Origin: Serilophus lunatus
Taxonomy: Eukaryota; Chordata; Aves; Passeriformes; Eurylaimidae
Assembly: GCA_013399895.1 (NCBI GenBank)
Contig: VXBA01005588.1
Coordinates: forward strand, 297 to 64,296
Length of the DNA stretch: 64,000 nucleotides
Direction of reading: 5' to 3'
The translations under genes and the position numbers were made by a program. Shown piece by piece: positions 13,546-26,600 of this stretch. Below the pieces are notes generated by a model, which did not search any database, was not told the origin of the DNA, and worked only from the letters and a program-made list of their open reading frames with translations. Position 1 is the stretch's first letter. The number at the start of each line of letters is the position of its first letter.

Positions 13546-14799
13546 CAAGTTTCCCAATTAAAAAATATTCTAATAAGCAAAGAGCTTCACAGCAATCAGA
13601 TCCTGTGTACAACTTTATTATATTGCCTTGGAATGAATGGCTTTGGAGGTCAGGCAGCAGTTTGCCAGGTGGTACCACTGTACTGCCACAGAGCACAGCA
13701 GCAACAATGCCTCATTGGATTGATCAACCTCAGCCTCATTGCAGCAATGTTAATGTATTAGGTCTGTGACCAGCGATTCCCTAATGGAGGCAAACATAGA
13801 AAACCAACTCATATGCCAGGCTGCTTCCATAGGTAATCGTAGGCAGAAGGAGGAAAGATGCTGTTTCAGTTACTAATTTAAAAGATGTCTGGGAGAAACA
13901 AAGTATCTGGCTGATAGGGATGTATTTCTTCTACGCTTAGGCTGGAAATGTTCCCATTAGACTCTAAATCCAGAAGACTGGCTGTTTCTTGTTTCATTAG
14001 AGTGATCAAGAATGAGTCTGAAACTAAAAGCATATTGCTTCACTCCCTCTTCATTTCTCTCAGATTGCATATTTCCAGTATTAAATACAGTGTGCTTTTA
14101 GATGATGATGTAAAACTTATTTTGTGGCTGGGTGTTCTGTGAAATTAATTAACTGTATACTGCATCTGAACTCAGACCACCCTGATTTTGTTCACTCTTT
14201 TCAAGAAAGATCCTCCAAATAACTTGTGAAAAGTCACTAAATGGGCCAGATTTTATTAATATCTAATATATCAAGCAGTGTATGGAAAACAAAAGGTTTT
14301 TACTAGTAAGCCCTTTCTGCCTTCTCACCTGTGTTGTACTTGTGACACCAACTATTTAGTTAAAATGGAAATTTGGAAAAACAATTTAGAATTTTATTAT
14401 CAGTTCATAAAATCTACTCTCTTTTCAGGTCAGACTCATTTTCATTTAGTAATCATCTTGGAAGAATGACTTGAGTTGCAACCGAAACACAATTTAATTT
14501 ACATGTAACTTAAATTAACTGCAATCATGTTTTATAGTTAAAACTTGCAACTGAAAAATGTTTCTTTCAGAAACTCAATAATAATAATTCCTCAGCAATT
14601 TCTTCCCTGTAATTAATATGGACTTCATTAAAAAATCATGCTACTAGCTAGACATGCCTCAAAGACAGTACTTGTGTACGAAATTAAATCATCTGCTGCA
14701 TCATAATTTAACTCACACCATTTTACACTCAGCTTTCTGGTTTTGAGGTTTCTCACCAGTTCATTTGCCTCGTTTCTGAGCTGGCTATTGTGAGATCCT
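13546..14799. other. No gene seen
   Basis: Ordinary non-coding DNA between the CR1 copy and the GC-rich TATA-bearing block. Confidence 0.6.
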
Positions 14800-15560
14800 G
14801 GATCCGAATGTCACTTCATTGATCGTTTGGGTCAGACCAAACCAGCTGATGTGTGCACGTGGCAGAGCCAGAATCCCGCAGCCGCATGGTTTGGCTTGGA
14901 GCACATGGCAGGCTGGCTGCTGTGCCCAGGCTGCCCACAGAGCACACGGTCCAAGATGGCCAAAGCACATGGCCCAGAACCATGTGGCTGCCTGTCCATC
15001 AAGGAAGGCCTTCCTGGGAGCCCACTCACACCACACCCCCTGGAGCTCCTGGCTGGCTGCAGCATCTCTCCTCTGGCTGGGAGGGCTCTGAGTGGTCAGT
15101 GGACCAAAACGGCCATGGCAGCCAAATCTTATATAAACAGCTGTAGGGGGACTTAATTTTGGAGAATGTGTGTGGGAGACAGTTGAGGGGTGGGAGTTGG
15201 GCCTGCTGTGTGGAGATCTGGCAACCTGTGACTCGTAATTATTTTGCTCTCTTTTCTTCTTTCCTTTTCCCCTTCACTCAGTCCCTTTTCCTCCATTTTT
15301 CTTTCTCTTGTGGGTAGCTTAAACCCAAAGGAACTTGTATTGTACTAAGCCTAGTGACCAATTGCTTTAGATTGGATGTTTTTGTGGATGGTGTCTTTGT
15401 TTGCTAATAATAATTGTAATGATATGAAGTTGTATAGAGTTGGTATTTACTACTTCAGTGTAATGCTTTTCTTTGGTGGTATGTTGTTCCTGTAAACCCT
15501 TTCGCCAAAACACCTATTTTCTCACTAAATTAAAGAAACTCTCTTAGAGAAAGCATGATA
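14800..15560 (+). promoter_or_regulatory. GC-rich promoter-like or LTR-like block with TATA box
   Basis: In an AT-rich setting, 14850-15110 turns sharply GC-rich. It contains a YY1-like 'ccaagatggcc' near 14950 and is followed by TATATAAA at 15130-15137. A 60-bp pyrimidine tract (15248-15312) lies about 115 bp downstream, with an AT-rich segment ('aattaaaga' near 15528) after it. This layout (GC-rich upstream part, TATA box, downstream tract, AT-rich tail) is that of a promoter or of a solo retroviral LTR. I could not find convincing TG...CA ends or a target-site duplication, so the type is open. The several overlapping open frames on both strands here come from the GC-rich composition and are not genes. 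Confidence 0.4.
15248..15312 (+). repeat. Pyrimidine-rich tract
   Basis: About 65 bases of almost only C and T ('ctctcttttcttctttcc...', then 'cccttttcctcc') follow the TATA-containing block. It is a low-complexity tract that could also serve as a strong polypyrimidine stretch. Confidence 0.8.
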
Positions 15561-17597
15561 TGTCTTCTCTAGATGTAATTTTGTAGATAATAATGCACCT
15601 GAAGACTTTAAAATATTTTAAAGGCATAAAAGTAACACATCTGGTTAAGCTTATATGGCTTTGAAACTAGGTTGTTACAGCTGTATACAAGAGGAGACTA
15701 CAGGTGCTATGTTCTTGGTTTCGATGTTGGGTTTTTAACCCCATTGTCAGTGCAGCCAGACATACCAGCCCTAACACAATAGAACTATTTGGAAATGATC
15801 ATTTGCTTCATAGCTGGGATTATTGAAATGAAGAAGGATGGGGAAACAAACAATAACAAAAGCAGCAAGCATTTTCTGCTAATGACTTCTTACTTCTGTT
15901 ACCACTTCAAGGCACACCAAGCAATAATCCCCAGAGCTCATAGGTGCTGGAGGTCATTAGATGTTCATTGCTGTAGAAGGAATACTTCCTTCATCTTTCA
16001 GATGTTTACAGGCCTTCTGAAATTATAGATTAGTGCCATTTCAAGAGGGAAGCAGGAATACTTTTGAGCATTAAAATCCCTGCTGGGGAGAGGCTGAAAA
16101 TATTTTCACATTTCTGCATAAACAAGTGTAAGTGACAAGACTGTTAGCTATATTTTGTCTCCTCCCTTTTCAACCTCAAAACTTATTTGCTGTAATTTAA
16201 CAACAGTCATAAACCAACTCTTTAACAATTAAATAACTCGGAAACTACAGGGAGAGGAGACAGAAGTATAATTGTGTAAGTAAACTATCAGGTACTAACA
16301 TTGTAAGATCATTCAGCACCAAAGTGTGTTTGGATGTGAAGCTTATATGGCAGACAATCAATGTGGGACTGTGACTACCTCAGGTGCATTTTGCTTTTAC
16401 CTCCAGAGAGCCTCCATGATGATATGAACTGTCTTTGACCTCTTTTCCCAAGGGGCAACATCTAGCCAATCCACCAGTTCACATTTTGAGAGATTGCTTC
16501 CGTTTATACAAGGTTTGATGTGTCTCCCATGATTTTCTATCAGTCTCTGAACATTTGCAGTTCTCCACCCTGCAGGGAAGAGAAGTCTTTCCAAGTAATC
16601 CTAGTAAATATGTGCTCAAACCTTAAGTTACTGTCTCAGAAATGCCATTAATTTGTAGAGAAGAACCTCCTTCCAGAAGCCAGTTAGCATTTTTAGGAAG
16701 AGAAAAATGGTGTAGTCATACAACAGGAAAGCCCAGACAAGACATATTTAAAGAAGCCAGGCATGTTCACAGGGGTAGACATCTTGTATTCATCAAGTAA
16801 TAGTTGTTTCCCTCTTGATAAGGTTGACACAACAAGATGCACCTTGTAAAGAAGTCTGTCGTGGATTATACACTGAGAGCAGTGGACATCACTGTTTTTG
16901 CACATATCAAAAGTAAAGACAGCATAACATTACCCCTGATGTGATTAAATAGTATGGCTTGGCTAGTAAATAGAAGAAGTAGAGATCTCCTGACCTACCT
17001 GTATAGATTGATCCTGTCAGAGGAGCGCTCAAGTCTTAATTCATCAACTACACTTCTGATTTTATGCATCCATTTTAAAGCTGGACACGTAGTCAATGAA
17101 AAAACAAAGCCTGCTCCATAGGACAATCCTTAGACATGCAAATGGAGGCAGTCTCAGCATAAGGGAGAGCTCAGGAATTGAAAGTGCATTCCTATGCATC
17201 AACTACACATGTCCAAGCCAGCTTGCCTAGACCAGATTGAGAGAACAAAGTGCAGGCAAAATGAATCCTATTTCATCCCATGTAGGGCATCTTATGAATG
17301 AACAGGCAAATTTAACCTCACTAAAAGTCTTATTCAAGAAGCTGAAAATCGCATCATAGTTTCTCACTGGTTTATAAACAGCTGCAAGTCATTAACAACA
17401 CAAAATCAAACAATCACAGTGAAAAATAAACAATTATTGCAATAACATTTATGCTGGTATTAAAATTAGAACTTAGAAGAAATGTTAAGTTATAATTCTA
17501 CCAGCACTGAAAGACATCAGAAAGTCATTGTAAATCAGTGTCTGATCAAGGAAAAGAAAGTATGACAGTGATTGCAAAGTTTTCTATGAATGTTTAC

Positions 17598-17621
17598 ACA
17601 CTGTATTATATAATACAGTGT
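17598..17621. repeat. 24-bp perfect palindrome
   Basis: The half-arm ACACTGTATTAT is followed at once by its exact reverse complement, with no spacer. The symmetry breaks at the next base on each side. The centre is AT-rich (TATA), so it could form a cruciform or be a symmetric binding site. Confidence 0.9.
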
Positions 17622-17975
17622 ATGTACATAGACGTGCTGGTCATATTGTGTCAAAACATATTTACAGGGAACAATCATATTTCTTCTTCTCAGATGACAG
17701 CAGTAGCTGGAGGGACTCAGGCATATTTGCTTTGGTTTGGCACTGCTCTCAGAGGGGTGCCTGCAGCGGGTGTCCTCTGCATGACACCCTGCCTACTATT
17801 CTGGTCACAGCACAACACAGCATTAAAAGCTGGTTCAAACACTAAAATAGAACTTCTAACATTGAATATAAGAGATGAGATTGATGAATAAAATGGAACT
17901 AAAACCCCTCAACCTTATCGCAACTAAATAGTGTTTTGACCTTCCTCAGATCAAGCATTTCAACAGAATCTGAAC

Positions 17976-17991
17976 AAAAAAAAAAAAAAAA
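17976..17991 (+). repeat. A16 homopolymer
   Basis: Sixteen consecutive A residues with no recognisable retrotransposed sequence immediately upstream. Confidence 0.85.
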
Positions 17992-18914
17992 GGTTGGTTT
18001 TGGCAAATGAGCCCTTTTGGTGTTGTTTCATGATGTGTTCTGACCACTTTTAGCGCACAGATAGGATAGAAAGCTCACTACAATAGGCCAGGAAGATCAA
18101 AGCATTAGATGTAAAACCTGTCATCACTAGGAAGGTAACAATATATCTTCTTTTACCCATCTCATTACTAGGCATTTTGCTCATTTTTCCCCAGAAGACA
18201 ACGATATATGTGTAGTACACAAAGATGTGCCCACAAGTCAGCTGGATTCATAGCATTTGGAAATCAGACATACAATGAGAGGGGTTTAATTGCTTTTAAT
18301 TATACCATTTAAAACCATGCAACTCAAAGTTTTAATCAGCCTTAAAAATGTAACTGCACAGGACCCTTGTGGTTCAAACACATGTCAATATGCCCACACT
18401 CAGGATGCTGCTACCAGAGGATAATATTGCTTATGTTTCTTAGTAACTGATAAAATTGTTAATTTATAAGGAGGAAACATCATTAAGTAACCTTAGCGTT
18501 ATGTTAAGATCCCTGTAAAGATATGCTCCAAGATGTGCCATATATAACCAGAGCAAGCAAAGCTCAGGTTAGACCACTTCTCTTCCTAACTACCTGTTTT
18601 AGAATGACAAAATCAAATAATTTCAAAGCAAGTCATATACTTAGGAATTAAAATAATACCTTGTGTATTTTTAAATTTGCACACTTTTCTTTTCTACTGG
18701 AGGCCTGCTTGGTGCTTAGCAACTATGAGCTATCTGAACTGTTCATTACAATCATTACCATCCAATGAAAAAGACTTGTAGAAAAAAATTAAAAGGTTAT
18801 AGAACGTGCACATTGGGAACTCTATTATATGAAGTCATATAATTAAATCAAATTAGCCATATCATCCCATGTACTGCTACTGATTCAGACTACACCACAT
18901 TCAATTTCATTCAT

Positions 18915-18984
18915 GTGTACGTATATTTCATATATACATATATATATATATAAAATATATGTGTGTGCAAATATATGGGGGGGG
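18915..18984 (+). repeat. AT/TA microsatellite followed by G8
   Basis: An imperfect 'tatatacatatatatata' run is followed by 'gtgtgtgc', 'aaatatat' and eight G residues at 18977-18984. Confidence 0.85.
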
Positions 18985-19734
18985 TTGGTTTGGTTTTTTT
19001 GTTTACAGTGTTCAGTGAGCACACAGAGGACTTAAATGGGTACATAACTGTAGCTGATATCTAGAATGGCCTCCAAAGTAAAAAAGCAAGGAATCCCTCC
19101 ATTCACTCGAGGCTGAAAAAAAATTAGAAAAACTCTCTTTTTTCCTCACAGCGGAAAAATCAGTCGCAAAAAGTCAGTACTCTTTCCAAAATTAAAGAAA
19201 AACTTGGTAAATACAAGAATCACATCCATACTCAAAGCTGTGTAAAACTACCATATTGAAAGCAAGGGGCCAATAAATCTCATCTACTGAAATCCTTGAG
19301 AAAGGAAGCAAAATCAGTTCAAATCGCCACATGGTACATTAACAGAGGCAGCACTGTGAAAATTGAAGATGCATGTACAAATGCACAGAATAAAAAAGAA
19401 CACGAAGTCTTACAGACTAAAACCTAAACACACAGTGAGGCAGATTAAAATATTTTGAAGGCCAATGTATCAAGAATACATCTACACAGACATACATTGA
19501 TTGCAGAGTCAATTGATCATAAGAGCAGAAACTATTAAGAGGAGATTTATTTCTTGCACAGCTGTTTACCCTTGGAGAAGCTAGGAAGAGTCTCATGTCA
19601 GAACAAAGAAACAAAAAAATAGTGGGGGGGGTCTTTTGTGGGATTTTTTTTTTAAATGGGTGACTCAGAAGATCTGTATGAGATTGCACTAGCTGTGGAA
19701 TAAGTTATGAAACAAACTGACAAAATGAACTTTA

Positions 19735-20040
19735 CAAATTGCCAAGAACAGATGGTATTCATCCAGGAGCTCTAAAGGAACTCAAGGATGAAATAACTGA
19801 ATTATCAGGGATAGTGTGCAGCCTTTTATTGCATCACTATCCAAGGAACATTAAAAACATGATGTCAATTTTTAACAAACAGTTTTAAGGGAAAGTCATG
19901 CCTCTAGACATGTAGTGTGCAAGTAAGTAGCAACTTGAAATAAAAACCCCTCAAAAATAACAGGCATCTGAATTATCAACTACAGAAGTCAATATGACTT
20001 TGAAGAAACTATATTTTGAAGAGGGCAAGAAGCTTCGTGG
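19735..20040 (+). mobile_element. Ancient CR1/L3-like LINE fragment (reverse-transcriptase N-terminal part)
   Basis: From 19739 the plus strand reads LPRTDGIHPGALKELKDEIT. This matches the reverse-transcriptase block commonly written P-x-x-D-G-I-H-P-x-x-L-K-E-L in CR1/L3-type LINEs. Further along, 'aggaacattaaaaacatgatgtcaatttttaacaaac' is compatible with the next part of such an element, but stops and indels are present. The ends are uncertain. It is a decayed fragment with no coding capacity. Confidence 0.65.
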
Positions 20041-21458
20041 ATAAGATTGATATGAGAGTAACCCCATGGAGTTACTCATCTTTCTACTGTTTTTACTTCC
20101 ACATGCCTCCATTTGTGGCCACTCTAGTAGGCAGGATAGTAAGCCAGACCCTTAGGCTAACCTGAAGGGTTTTTTCTATTCTCATATGATGATGCATGAC
20201 AGCTCACTTCTGTATTAATACAGATACATCTGAACTATAAACTCAGAACAACAGCTTATCTGGATATCACAATAAATACTGTCCACCACATCCTACAGCT
20301 TTTCAAGAAGAAGGTGTCATGGATTTGAATACCATCTCTGTAAAAATATGCAGGTAACAGAAAAAGAGATTTTAAAAGAAGAGGGATCTCTTGTAGTTCT
20401 TTCACTGTACTTTCCTCTTGGCAATTTAAGATCAGATTTTCAGTTGCTAAATATCACTGGAGCTTCTGTCATTTCACTGCAGCTCCACAGGAACACCCAG
20501 CAAAGCAACTCTAAAAGTGATATTGGTGATCTCTGCCTTCATTAATTAGATGATGTCTGAGACTGTTCTTGGGAATGGTCTATATTGTTATTTTTTTTTA
20601 CCATGGTCTTGTATCAAATAGCACCATATCAAAACCTCATAGGCATACTTCTAAACCTTAGATGTTCCAGGGATCCTTGCCAGGCCACTTTGCACAAGGA
20701 CATGCTACTTTAAGTCAGGGGAGAAGACAGGACTTTTCCACTAAAGAAAAGAATGAGGAGAGGGAGAAGGAAGGGAATGGATGTGAGAAAGAGATGGTTA
20801 ATATTCATTGCCACAAATCTGTACTCAATTTCATGTGATTGTTGCAGTTTTCATCCCGCATCTTACCTTCCTGCGTGAGTACCCTGGCAAGCCCTGTAAC
20901 TTAAACATTTTGGTCTTTCTCTTCAGCTGGTCTAAGGACAGCAGCCCTTCACATGTGTAATGCTTTGCTTGAAATCTTCAAAATCCCTCTTTTTCATGTT
21001 ATCACATCATCTGCAACCTCCTGAGAGCAGAATATGCTATGGGTATATGAAACAAGACCAATTTTTTTTCATTACTGTTCTCTATGCAAATGCCAGAAAA
21101 GCTGGCAAATTTCAGGAATATTCCAGTATTTACAGTATTCCAGTATTCAATGAACTAAGACTGCATCTGAGGTAACATGTATAGAAGAACTCCGCAATGG
21201 ATAGTACGCAGCCAAGTCATCCATCTAAAAGAGTGTATTTCTGGCTTACCTTTTACTGTCAACTTCTAAAGACTGCATGTTGGATAACACATATTCTGTG
21301 CGCCCAAAGCTTGTGTGGCTAGGGAAGGGCTGGATATATACCTGTCACTCACTCCAGGAGAGAGCTACGCACCTGTAAACAGTAAGTCACTGGCACGTAG
21401 TAAAGAGATGAGAGATCACCAGTCTCAGCAGACTGAAGTGTGTTTCCTTTTGTTACAG

Positions 21459-21580
21459 ATGAGCATGACACCATCTATTGATTCAGAGGAGCTCTCTAGT
21501 ATTCCTGCCACTTTCCATAATCCTCTAGAAATCCCATTCATTAAATGTGTGACTTCCTTAAAGCCGGTGGGAAGCTGTAG
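21459..21580 (+). other. Exon-like segment with strong splice signals (unproven)
   Basis: This 122-bp segment lies between 'gtttccttttgttacag' (strong acceptor) and 'CTGTAG|GTGAGTG' (near-consensus donor). It is open in the frame beginning MSMTPSIDSEELSSIPATF, in phase 0 at the acceptor and phase 2 at the donor. The protein is unrecognised. It lies on the opposite strand to the gene at the right end, so it cannot belong to that gene. A non-coding RNA exon or a rare coding exon are both possible. Confidence 0.28.
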
Positions 21581-23639
21581 GTGAGTGAAGGTGTCTGATT
21601 TACACTCTCCAGTGGTCTTGGTGACAGATATGAACCAACTGAAATCGGGAATATGGTGGAGACTGAAGTCTTTATGCTATTAATATTTCTGTTGGTTATT
21701 TTGCAATGAAACAATAATGTAGCAACTTTCATAAAAAGAAAAATGGAGAGCAAGTTTGGTTTGGTCCAAGCTAATCAAGTAAGCTAGCAATAACATCATA
21801 TACCACCAGCTCCACACCAATTAAGTACAAAAATCAATATGGTCTCTCAGTATAAACTTTAACAAATATCACCCTAATGAAACTACATTATTTCTCCTTA
21901 AAAGATACAGTCTAATTTCTATGTGAAGATGCTACAATTTTTTCTCATCTCATTACAGGCTGTTAGAAATCTTCCCCTTATTTCAGACACAGTTATCTCA
22001 GCACCTATTCAAGCCTGCTCAGCTGAGATTCTTTCCAGCTCTCCTGTTCTCTGCTCTTGGGAAACTCCACCCAATTAACATAGCTCAGTTTATGAGCATA
22101 TGAGGCCATTAAGAGTGTTGAACTTTTTGTAGTTCTTACATGATTTAGTCTGGCATTTATTTGTACATGATGAAAGGCCCTTTTACACAGCACTTGAATA
22201 CAAATATTTTAGCTAGGTCATGCAGAAAATCCACACTTTTTGAGGTAGCTCAGAAACAGTATCAATTACTGGCTCACTCCTAAATTGTAATGCTATAAGC
22301 ACATGTACAAGTTACACTTAGCCTGAGTAAAAGTGATTGATCCTTTCCTAGTACATGTCAATTTACAAATATAATCCCATCTGTAGGCAAGACCTTGCTC
22401 CAGTTGCTTGTTCCGCTACCATAAGCGACCTGCTCTGAGCAAATCTGTTCCCTCCCTATTCCCTGCAGCACAGAAGAGTATCTAGACCCATTGAAGAACG
22501 GGGGTGGATATTTGAAACAGAGTTCTGGGACTTATGTCAAGATAACAACATAGCCGCTCAAAATCTCTTCCTAACCTTGTGGGCAGAGAATCCAAGGGAA
22601 TTCTCTTTCTGCCAGAGGTACTGCTTTGCACATATACAGGAATACATCTTGGATTACGTTGTCTGTTTGTTTATTTGTTCTCCCCCCACCGGCGTGAGAG
22701 CTGAAGAATCCACTTTGGTCCGACCTCTTCCCATTTCAGAGACAGCTTGGTTAATCTCAGGGCAGTCTTTACACACTATCCTGCATCTTCTGATCTTGAA
22801 TAGAAAGGAGACTGCTTTGTAGGTGCAGTTCTTACTCTGTTGGTTTGTCAGTTTAAGGAAGGGGGGAAAAAATGATGTTACTTTCTAAAGAGTCAGGTGT
22901 TTGTTTGGTTTTTTTCTGTCAGTTTGGTTATATTAAGGAAAAAATGCTGAAATAGAACTGATTCAAATAGAATTGACCATGTTATGTCAGCCTTCAAAAT
23001 CTGTTAGCTCTCTACTGTATGCATAAGTACCTCTATATTTACCTTTGGAAGTTTTATTTCCTTTGCAAAGTAAACAACAGTTGGGCAATATGATTTCAAA
23101 GGAAGTGACATTTATTTTTAAGGGTTTTTTACATACATTCCTGTAACAAAAGGAAATTAAAAGTCAACATTTTCTTCCCGGCAAAACAGCCCTAGATAAA
23201 GATGAATAAAATCTGAGATAAAAATAAAATTGAACTATAAATGGACCATTACCTCTCAAAGAGCTGAAAGATTCCCAAATCGGAAGTAGTCTGTGTGTAA
23301 ATAAAGATTTTAGATAGGAGGGCCAAATATCTACTCTGTTCTGCAAAAGGATTGTAAATTTCTCTTAATGAGAAACTTGATGCCAGGAAAAAAACCATTG
23401 TCAGTGGACTGAGACAGGATATAAGGACTGAGAATGGACATAAAAAAATTGCTTTAAGTGGATATTGGGTCTTTTCTGAAAATACACCTGAAGCAAAACA
23501 GCTCACCTCCACATCAGCTGGATGAATCTTGAAGTGATTGAACATCCCCTTTCTTTTGAGAGCAAAATGTTTTGTGGTTTTGATTGTATTTTTTTAAAAT
23601 AAAAAAGGGATGAAAGATTCTGGCACAATGTCATTCTAT

Positions 23640-23668
23640 CATATTAACTTTACAGTAAAGTTAATGTG
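23640..23668. repeat. 29-bp near-perfect inverted repeat
   Basis: Fourteen-base arms (CATATTAACTTTAC and GTAAAGTTAATGTG) flank a single central A at 23654. Thirteen of the 14 pairs are Watson-Crick and one is T/G. Confidence 0.85.
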
Positions 23669-26600
23669 AAGAGACTGTAAAACCATAGAACTATGCTGAG
23701 CATTAAGAAAGGTCAGAAAAACCATAATTTTGGAAAAAGCAACACCTTCAGTAAATAAACTTAAACATGCACAAAATGCCAACTTGGAGTCCTCTGTGAT
23801 GAATGATATCCAGTAGATCCAAACTGTTTTCTTCTGCATGTAGAGGAGTATTTTGGAGTAGCATGACTTAGACATCTGAATAATATATAATAAATATAAA
23901 GATTTTCCTCATTGCACCATAATTTTTGCAGCAGTGTACCTCATTGCTTCTTGTAGATGTCAAGATTTTTGTCCCTGTTAACTCTTCCAAGCACTACCCG
24001 AGTATTTAAAAAACAGAAACCTTTTCCTGACAAGTCCACCCATCACAGACTGCTGCAGTGCAGCACCAATGGGGTAATTACTGCACTACCTACCTGAATC
24101 ATAGGGTTTTCCAGATGAGATCCATGGTCACAGGGAAAAGCTTGAGAAAAATTTAAGAGGAAGTTTTAGGAATTAAACCTATTGCAGTGCCTTCTTAGCA
24201 AGATGACCAAATGAGGAGTGATAATTATCCAACATATCAAAGAAAACAACTCCCATCCTTGGTCCCAAACCTGCAATCATATTGATGTTGCTTAGTTGTA
24301 TTAGAAAGCTTGGTCTTCATCTTCCAAGAGCATTCTGGGCACAGCAGCAGACATTTAGGTGCCTTTCCACTAAAGCAGCAAAGTTCTATTAGCATACCTG
24401 TCCTACTATGATTTTCTTTTTGCCAGAGAACAATTACTTTCCACATCTCTGAACTGTCATCCAGCCTTACAAAAGCAGCCTCCCACTTATGTCCCAAAGT
24501 TTTCTAAGAGCATTACTTGGTGTGGGGAAGTCAGGCCATCAGTTCAGTAGAGGATCAATTCACTAGCATAAATTATTTCAAAGCATAGAGTTCATATTCA
24601 AGTCAGACTAGATCATTGTCAGTAGTGCAACAGCTTCTCCTAGGATTTGCCATCCCACTACGTGGGATAAGGTCCAGAAGAAGCAACCAAGGAAGAACAC
24701 AGAATAAAGGTGCAAGAAGAAGGGAACTGAAAACAAAGAGGAATTTTTATTTCTGCCATCTAGGAACTAACTCCAAGTTGCATCTATTAATGAAGTACGT
24801 GATTTTGAAATGTCATATTATTGGGGTTATACTCGCTAAAACAGAAAGCAAGAAAATACTAATGAGAGAGGTCACCTGCCTACACAAACAGGAATTTTGC
24901 CTGGTTTGGCCCAGTGCTATTAATGAAATTAAGACAGGAAAGACTGGAATGGCATATGGCTGACAGATGCAAGCATGTAATTTGATGGTGCAGTGGAAAG
25001 AATGACTCAGTACATCATTATCAATTTAGTATTTTCCAATTTCTTAGGAAAAAGGCCTCGCTTGTGGTTCAGCCATTTAGAAGTTAACCTTTCCATGAAG
25101 GCAATATGGGCGTGGTGCTTTTCAAATGTAAGCGTTATCATACGTTACAGCGCTATTAGAAGGAGATGGTTAGAAAGGACTTTATGGAGTCATACAGTGT
25201 GCACCCAGGTTCAGCTTCAGTCTTGTCATTTCTAATTAATGTTTCTCCAATCTGTTCTGAAGAACCTTCACAGCTTCTGAAGCCTAAAAATACACCTCAA
25301 TATCTTTACTTTTAGGTTATTGCTTTGTTTGAGTTTAGGTTTTTTCCCTAGCACCTGATCTCTACCTCTGTTGCCACAGTTAAAGCTCACTGAGCAAAAC
25401 ATTCAGAAGTTTTTCCTACATTTTTGAGGCATTGAGATCACACTATTCCTTCATGCTATGTAAAAACCAAGAAAACATCCTTTCATACAAAGAATCCATC
25501 TTGATATCTCCTTCAGTTTTGAAAATGTAAAGTTGATAACCACATCCAGAGAGCAGCTTATCTGGAGATAATAAATTTTTCATCCAGCACAGTTTCCTAA
25601 AGTCCACATTTCCCTAGTTGATTCACAAGTATTTAATGTGAAGTAATGTTAAAAATCTTTTTTCTTTTTAGAGCATCATCATGCTGTCCAGGCAGAACTT
25701 TTAAGATCACAAATAAATACTTAATGCTCTAGCTAAATTAACTGCAGGCTATGGAAGATGGATGGATAATAGATCATTCAAACTATTTTTCAGTATTAAA
25801 AATTGTAGGCTGTGACCCTGTATGTCTTTTTTCTTGCTTCATCTTTGTTTTACAGGATGTATCCCTTGGAGGAAAGCCCAGAAAGATTGTGGGACGGTGC
25901 TATAAAACTAAACAGGTCCATCTGGGTTTTTTGCCAGTGCATTTCAGTCCAATCCAGTCTCCTCTTTCACATCACTGAAGTTGGTATTTGACTTTCACTT
26001 GGCATTGCAAAGTGAGCAGCAGCTTGAATTCTGAGTCATCTGGCAGGGTTACTCTCTCCAAAACTGTAACCTCGAAGTTTTATCTTCTCCACCTTTCCTG
26101 GCTATTTTTCCATCCTTTTAAACATGGATGGTTGTGGAAGAGTGAAAAATGAATTATTCTCTTCGGAAGTGAGTATACTACTTTTGTCTTCAGAAGAGTA
26201 TGAACTTTACCCTACATTAACACTTAGGTATAAATCTCAAAAACAGGTATAGGTTTTCTTGCCTAGGAAATCACATGCAACCTGAAGGATTAAATTACAG
26301 CAGCCTGAAAGCATAGGGAAATGGGATTTGCTAGCTAAAGTCAAGGTCCAATCTTAGTTTGCTTAAACTACCTTAATCAATTATTCTCCAAAGACAGATT
26401 TATCACATTCAGCTACAAGTATTTGCTTCATTGGTAACTAATATATGCATTTATAAATTAGAAGAGCACTCTACTAGATGTTAATTACTTAAGGTTTTTT
26501 TCTCTTCTCCAAAATGTAGTTCTTAATCAGATACTTAGTTGTGTTTAGACCGAGTACTTAGTGTATCCATCCAGAAGCTCACCTCTAAGCAGTCAAGAGG

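Larger units (their letters stand above)
15561..19734. other. No gene seen
   Basis: It holds the 24-bp palindrome, an A16 run and the TA/G8 tract, otherwise AT-rich non-coding sequence. The 117-codon open frame at 17538-17891 has no recognisable domain. Confidence 0.55.

Noticed and set aside
14785..15156. Five overlapping open frames in the GC-rich block
   Set aside because: Several frames on both strands are open together because the local GC content removes stop codons; Trp/Cys/His-rich translations do not resemble proteins.
17695..17891. Exon-like open frame after 'catatttcttcttctcag'
   Set aside because: No good donor before the stop at 17889 and no recognisable protein; kept out of the feature list.
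25856..25915. Exon-like segment after 'tttgttttacag'
   Set aside because: The acceptor is good but the only nearby donor (CAG|GTCCAT) is weak and the 60-nt product is unrecognised.
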